7,796 nucleotides of DNA from NCBI GenBank assembly GCA_002694025.1, contig NZKX01000033.1:10379-18174 (forward strand), written 5' to 3'. The position numbers and the translations under genes are program-made. Below are positions 5,047 through 7,796 of the stretch, one piece after another (the first letter of the stretch is position 1; every line of letters begins with the position of its first letter). The DNA is from Fidelibacterota bacterium (GTDB taxonomy: Bacteria > Marinisomatota > Marinisomatia > Marinisomatales > UBA1611). The notes under the pieces are model-generated. The model saw nothing but the letters and a program-made list of their open reading frames with translations, was not told the origin of the DNA and did not search any database.

Positions 5047-5865
5047 ATGCCAGAAGGTCCTGAAACACATAGAATGGCTGACAGGATTTATAAATCCTTG
5101 GTGGGAAAAAAAATCTTGAAATTCAAGTTTCAGCACGATTCAATATCAAAACTTAATAATTTAGAAGAAGTGTATATTGTCGATGTCCTATCAATTGGTA
5201 AGGCAGTGGTACTCAGACTAGAAAATGGACTTAGTATTATTTCTCATAATCAATTGTATGGTAAATGGACATTCAACAGACCCAGAACGATAATAAAAAG
5301 TAATAGACAGTTGAGAATTGAGTTTTTAACTAAATCTAAAGCAGTAAGGCTTTGGTCTGCTACAGACATACAGTTATTCTTAACTAAAAATGAAAATCAA
5401 CATCCATATTTAAAGAAAATAGGACCTGACGTTCTTGATAAGTCGACTACTGTTAATTGTATCATTCAAACGTTACAAGGTAAAAAAGCGTTCAATAGAT
5501 CTCTTAGTTCTGTATTATTAGACCAATCTATTATTTCGGGATTAGGAAATTATTTGAGAAGCGAAATTCTGTTTTTTGCTTCACTTATTCATACACAAAA
5601 AGTATCAGAATTAAGTCAAGTTAAGCTTAATAAATTAGCTAAATCTATCAAAGAGGTAAGCGTTAGGGCATATGTGCAAAAAGGAAAAACGATTGATTTA
5701 AGTTTTTTTGAAAAAGAGTTTGGTAATAAAGAAAACTTCAGAAGGGTAAGGCATATGGTTTTTTCCAGAGAGGGCTTACCTTGTTTTATTTGCGGTATAT
5801 TAATTCAAAAAACAGTTGTATCCTCCAGAAGAATTTTTTTATGCCCAGTCTGTCAAAACAGCTAA
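5047..5865 (+). CDS. nei: Endonuclease VIII (Nei/Fpg-family DNA glycosylase/AP lyase)
   Basis: A 272-residue base-excision-repair enzyme, close to the 263 residues of E. coli Nei. It removes oxidised pyrimidines from DNA and cuts the backbone at the resulting site. The chain begins MPEGPE; after Met removal Pro2 is the Schiff-base nucleophile and Glu3 the key acid. Lys52 in SIGKAVVLRL is the conserved catalytic lysine. HNQLYGKW (67-74) favours Nei over Fpg (MutM). The helix-two-turn-helix is at about 159-173 (DQSIISGLGNYLRSE). The C-terminal zinc finger has all four ligands, Cys246, Cys249, Cys266 and Cys269, with Arg261/262 where the DNA-contacting arginine should be. The start is certain because Pro2 must be exposed. 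Two nt after its TAA an ATG begins the exoribonuclease gene, so the two are likely cotranscribed. Nothing suggests loss of activity. Confidence 0.93.
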   Translation: MPEGPETHRMADRIYKSLVGKKILKFKFQHDSISKLNNLEEVYIVDVLSIGKAVVLRLENGLSIISHNQLYGKWTFNRPRTIIKSNRQLRIEFLTKSKAVRLWSATDIQLFLTKNENQHPYLKKIGPDVLDKSTTVNCIIQTLQGKKAFNRSLSSVLLDQSIISGLGNYLRSEILFFASLIHTQKVSELSQVKLNKLAKSIKEVSVRAYVQKGKTIDLSFFEKEFGNKENFRRVRHMVFSREGLPCFICGILIQKTVVSSRRIFLCPVCQNS

Positions 5866-5867
5866 GA

Positions 5868-7760
5868 ATGAAATACTCTGCGAAACAAAAAAGTTTTGAT
5901 GGTGATTTAGAGATCTTAAACAGTGGAAATGGTTTTGTAGTAAATGAGTTAACAAAGGATAAAATTTTTGTAAAGAGAAATGCGCTAAAAGGCGCAATAC
6001 ATGGAGATACAGTAAAAATTTCAACCAAAAAATCAAGGTATGGAGCCTTTCTTAAATGCCAGGTTGAGAAAATTATAAAGCGAAACAATCAATACTACAC
6101 TGCAAAAGTATATAAACAAAAAAAACAAGTTTTTGCTTGTATTTATCCGTTCCAATCCAAAAAGATTGTTTTGAAAAATCTAAATGATAATTTTGGAACA
6201 GGCGATATAGTGAAAATCCAAATTATTAATTGGAGAGAAAACCATAAAACAGCGTATGCAAAAATAGTTAGCTTGGTAGCAAAATCAGATGATCCTTACT
6301 CTGAATATATATGGGTTTCTCAAAGATACGGAATAATCAAATTTAAGGATTATACTGTATCAAAAAGTGATCAAAACAAATATAAAAGTATTTTGGAAAG
6401 CAATTTAAAAAATAGGAAAGATCTTTCTTCTTTGAGGACCTTTACAGTTGACCCTAAAAACGCAAAAGATTTTGACGACGCTATTTCAATCATAAAACGA
6501 AATCATCATACAGAGCTATATGTTCATATTGCGGATGTTTCTAGTTATGTAAAGGAAAATTCAAAAATAGACCGACTTGCTTTTGAGAGAGGCAATAGTT
6601 ATTATTTTGATGAGAAAACCACCCATATGCTCCCTGAATTCTTATCAACAGATATTTGTTCGCTAGTCCCTGGAAAAAAAAGATTGGCCTTAACTGCCGA
6701 AATACTTTTAGATAATCAATGTAATGTAAAGAGTTTTGATTTTTTTGAGAGCACAATAATAAGCGACAGGAAATTTCATTATGGCGAGGTAGAAAAAATC
6801 CTCTTTGATACAAGTTGCGAAGGAATTTTTAAGGATATAAAAGAACTTAAGCTTTTAACGGATAAGCTTCGAAAGAATAGATTGTCAAAAGATGGGTTTA
6901 ATCTTGATCTTTATGAACCTGAGTTTAAACTTGATAATTATGGAAATCCTATTGATAGTTATGAAATTGAGAAGCTGAGGTCTCATGAAATGATTGAAGA
7001 AAGTATGCTGCTTGCTAATAACCTTGCTGCCAAGCAGATTGAAATTACTCAATCAAAGCTAAATCGTTTTGGTATTTATAGAAATCATGAAAATTTATCA
7101 ATGAAGAACGAAAATTTTCTTAAAGAATTAATTAATTACATAACAAAATCTCCAGTTCAAAGTGATTCACATATCAAAGCGAGGGAAATAAACAAATTTC
7201 TTAATCAGATAAGTACAAGTAAAAAAAAGGCTCTAAGCCGTATTATTGTAAGGAAAATGCAAAAAGCAAATTATTCTACTAAATCTTTGGGACATTATGG
7301 ACTAGGTTTAGGATCCTACACTCACTTCACTAGCCCTATTCGAAGATATTCTGATATTATAGCACATAGGATGATTAAGGGTAAGTTTAACAAAAACGAT
7401 AATATTTTTAGTATCATTTATCAATGTAATAGCGGCGAACTCAGGTCTCAAAATGCTGAGAGAGAATATGTTGCACTCAAGGGTCTTAAGCTATTAAAAC
7501 ATTTAAAAGAAAATATATTAGATGGATTTATAACAAAGATTCAAAAATCTCGAATAATTGTTAATGAAAGACACTCAGGGGTAGATGGTATAATTTTAAA
7601 GCAATACATTCCTCGTGGGTTTTATGAGTTTCATAAAGAAATGCTATACATGCGTAATAAGATTGGTCCAGAGGAATTTAGAGTGGGAGATAAAATAAAA
7701 ATTAAAGTTGTCTCCATTGATTTTATATCTCAAATGGTGTTTTTTAGCTTTGATAAATAG
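5868..7760 (+). CDS. rnr: RNase R/RNase II-family 3'-5' exoribonuclease, compact form
   Basis: A 630-residue processive 3'-5' exoribonuclease if started at ATG 5868, 2 nt after the nei stop. An ATG at 5841 (overlapping nei by 25 nt, with AGAAGA 8 nt upstream) or one at 5781 would add 9 or 29 residues unlike the family, so 5868 is preferred. Domains: cold-shock-type RNA-binding domains about 5-140 (LEILNSGNGFVV, ALKGAIHGDTVKI); the RNB catalytic domain about 185-540, with TVDPKNAKDFDDA giving the four metal-binding aspartates Asp195, Asp201, Asp203 and Asp204, and HFTSPIRRYSD from His486; an S1 domain about 552-630. The usual Bacteroidota RNase R (over 700 residues) has an N-terminal winged-helix domain and a basic C-terminal tail; both are missing, so its size is that of RNase II. 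The RNB motifs do not settle R versus II, so the symbol is tentative. The gene ends 36 nt before the window edge. Confidence 0.88.
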   Translation: MKYSAKQKSFDGDLEILNSGNGFVVNELTKDKIFVKRNALKGAIHGDTVKISTKKSRYGAFLKCQVEKIIKRNNQYYTAKVYKQKKQVFACIYPFQSKKIVLKNLNDNFGTGDIVKIQIINWRENHKTAYAKIVSLVAKSDDPYSEYIWVSQRYGIIKFKDYTVSKSDQNKYKSILESNLKNRKDLSSLRTFTVDPKNAKDFDDAISIIKRNHHTELYVHIADVSSYVKENSKIDRLAFERGNSYYFDEKTTHMLPEFLSTDICSLVPGKKRLALTAEILLDNQCNVKSFDFFESTIISDRKFHYGEVEKILFDTSCEGIFKDIKELKLLTDKLRKNRLSKDGFNLDLYEPEFKLDNYGNPIDSYEIEKLRSHEMIEESMLLANNLAAKQIEITQSKLNRFGIYRNHENLSMKNENFLKELINYITKSPVQSDSHIKAREINKFLNQISTSKKKALSRIIVRKMQKANYSTKSLGHYGLGLGSYTHFTSPIRRYSDIIAHRMIKGKFNKNDNIFSIIYQCNSGELRSQNAEREYVALKGLKLLKHLKENILDGFITKIQKSRIIVNERHSGVDGIILKQYIPRGFYEFHKEMLYMRNKIGPEEFRVGDKIKIKVVSIDFISQMVFFSFDK

Positions 7761-7796
7761 TTTATGTTAACCTTTTAATTTTAAAAATCGTTACTT

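Noticed and set aside
5786..6813. Three minus-strand open frames (5786-6088, 5839-6036, 6541-6813) inside the exoribonuclease gene
   Set aside because: They are opposite conserved cold-shock and RNB sequence and are phenylalanine/leucine-rich, as expected when A-rich coding strands are read backwards.
7761..7796. TTTTAATTTTAAAA as a terminator after the exoribonuclease
   Set aside because: It is a pure A/T palindrome with only a 2-nt loop and no G-C pairs or following T-run, so it is not a credible terminator.

Overview
The window is AT-rich DNA (roughly 30% GC by eye) in which every supported gene lies on the plus strand and uses the standard code, with TAA, TAG and TGA all serving as stops. 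Several signs point to Bacteroidota or a related member of the FCB group: a Crp/Fnr regulator with the IASYLGIT recognition-helix style common there, a DUF4956 membrane protein, a DUF2490 outer-membrane barrel, two lipoprotein-type signal sequences, weak or absent Shine-Dalgarno sites before most genes, and two TATATTTG boxes that fit the Bacteroidota -7 consensus TAnnTTTG. The species cannot be named from this stretch; an uncultured marine FCB lineage such as Marinimicrobia is an alternative.

Layout. Positions 1-138 hold the tail of a GNAT acetyltransferase cut by the window edge. Positions 193-768 encode a Crp/Fnr-family regulator, followed 54 nt later by a lipoprotein alpha/beta-hydrolase (823-2025). 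A weak hairpin and then a Bacteroidota-type promoter precede a previously uncalled 55-codon small ORF (2154-2321), whose stop codon directly abuts the TTG start of a low-molecular-weight protein-tyrosine-phosphatase-like gene (2322-2747). Next come three envelope genes: a lamin-tail-domain lipoprotein (2882-3481), a DUF4956 inner-membrane protein (best start 3596, end 4171) and a DUF2490 outer-membrane beta-barrel (4190-4849). After a 197-nt gap with a second TATATTTG box, a Nei/endonuclease VIII DNA glycosylase (5047-5865) is followed at 2 nt by a compact RNase R/II-family exoribonuclease (best start 5868, end 7760).

How the genes fit together. The lamin-tail/DUF4956/DUF2490 group looks like a cell-envelope module; DUF4956 genes are known to sit near VTC-type polyphosphate polymerase and CotH-kinase genes, but neither is present here. 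The nei-rnr pair is likely cotranscribed and concerns nucleic-acid repair and turnover. The small ORF and phosphatase look like a translationally coupled pair. Nothing here is clearly a mobile element, CRISPR array, RNA gene or defence island. The most promising unexplained items are the small ORF-phosphatase pair and the envelope trio.
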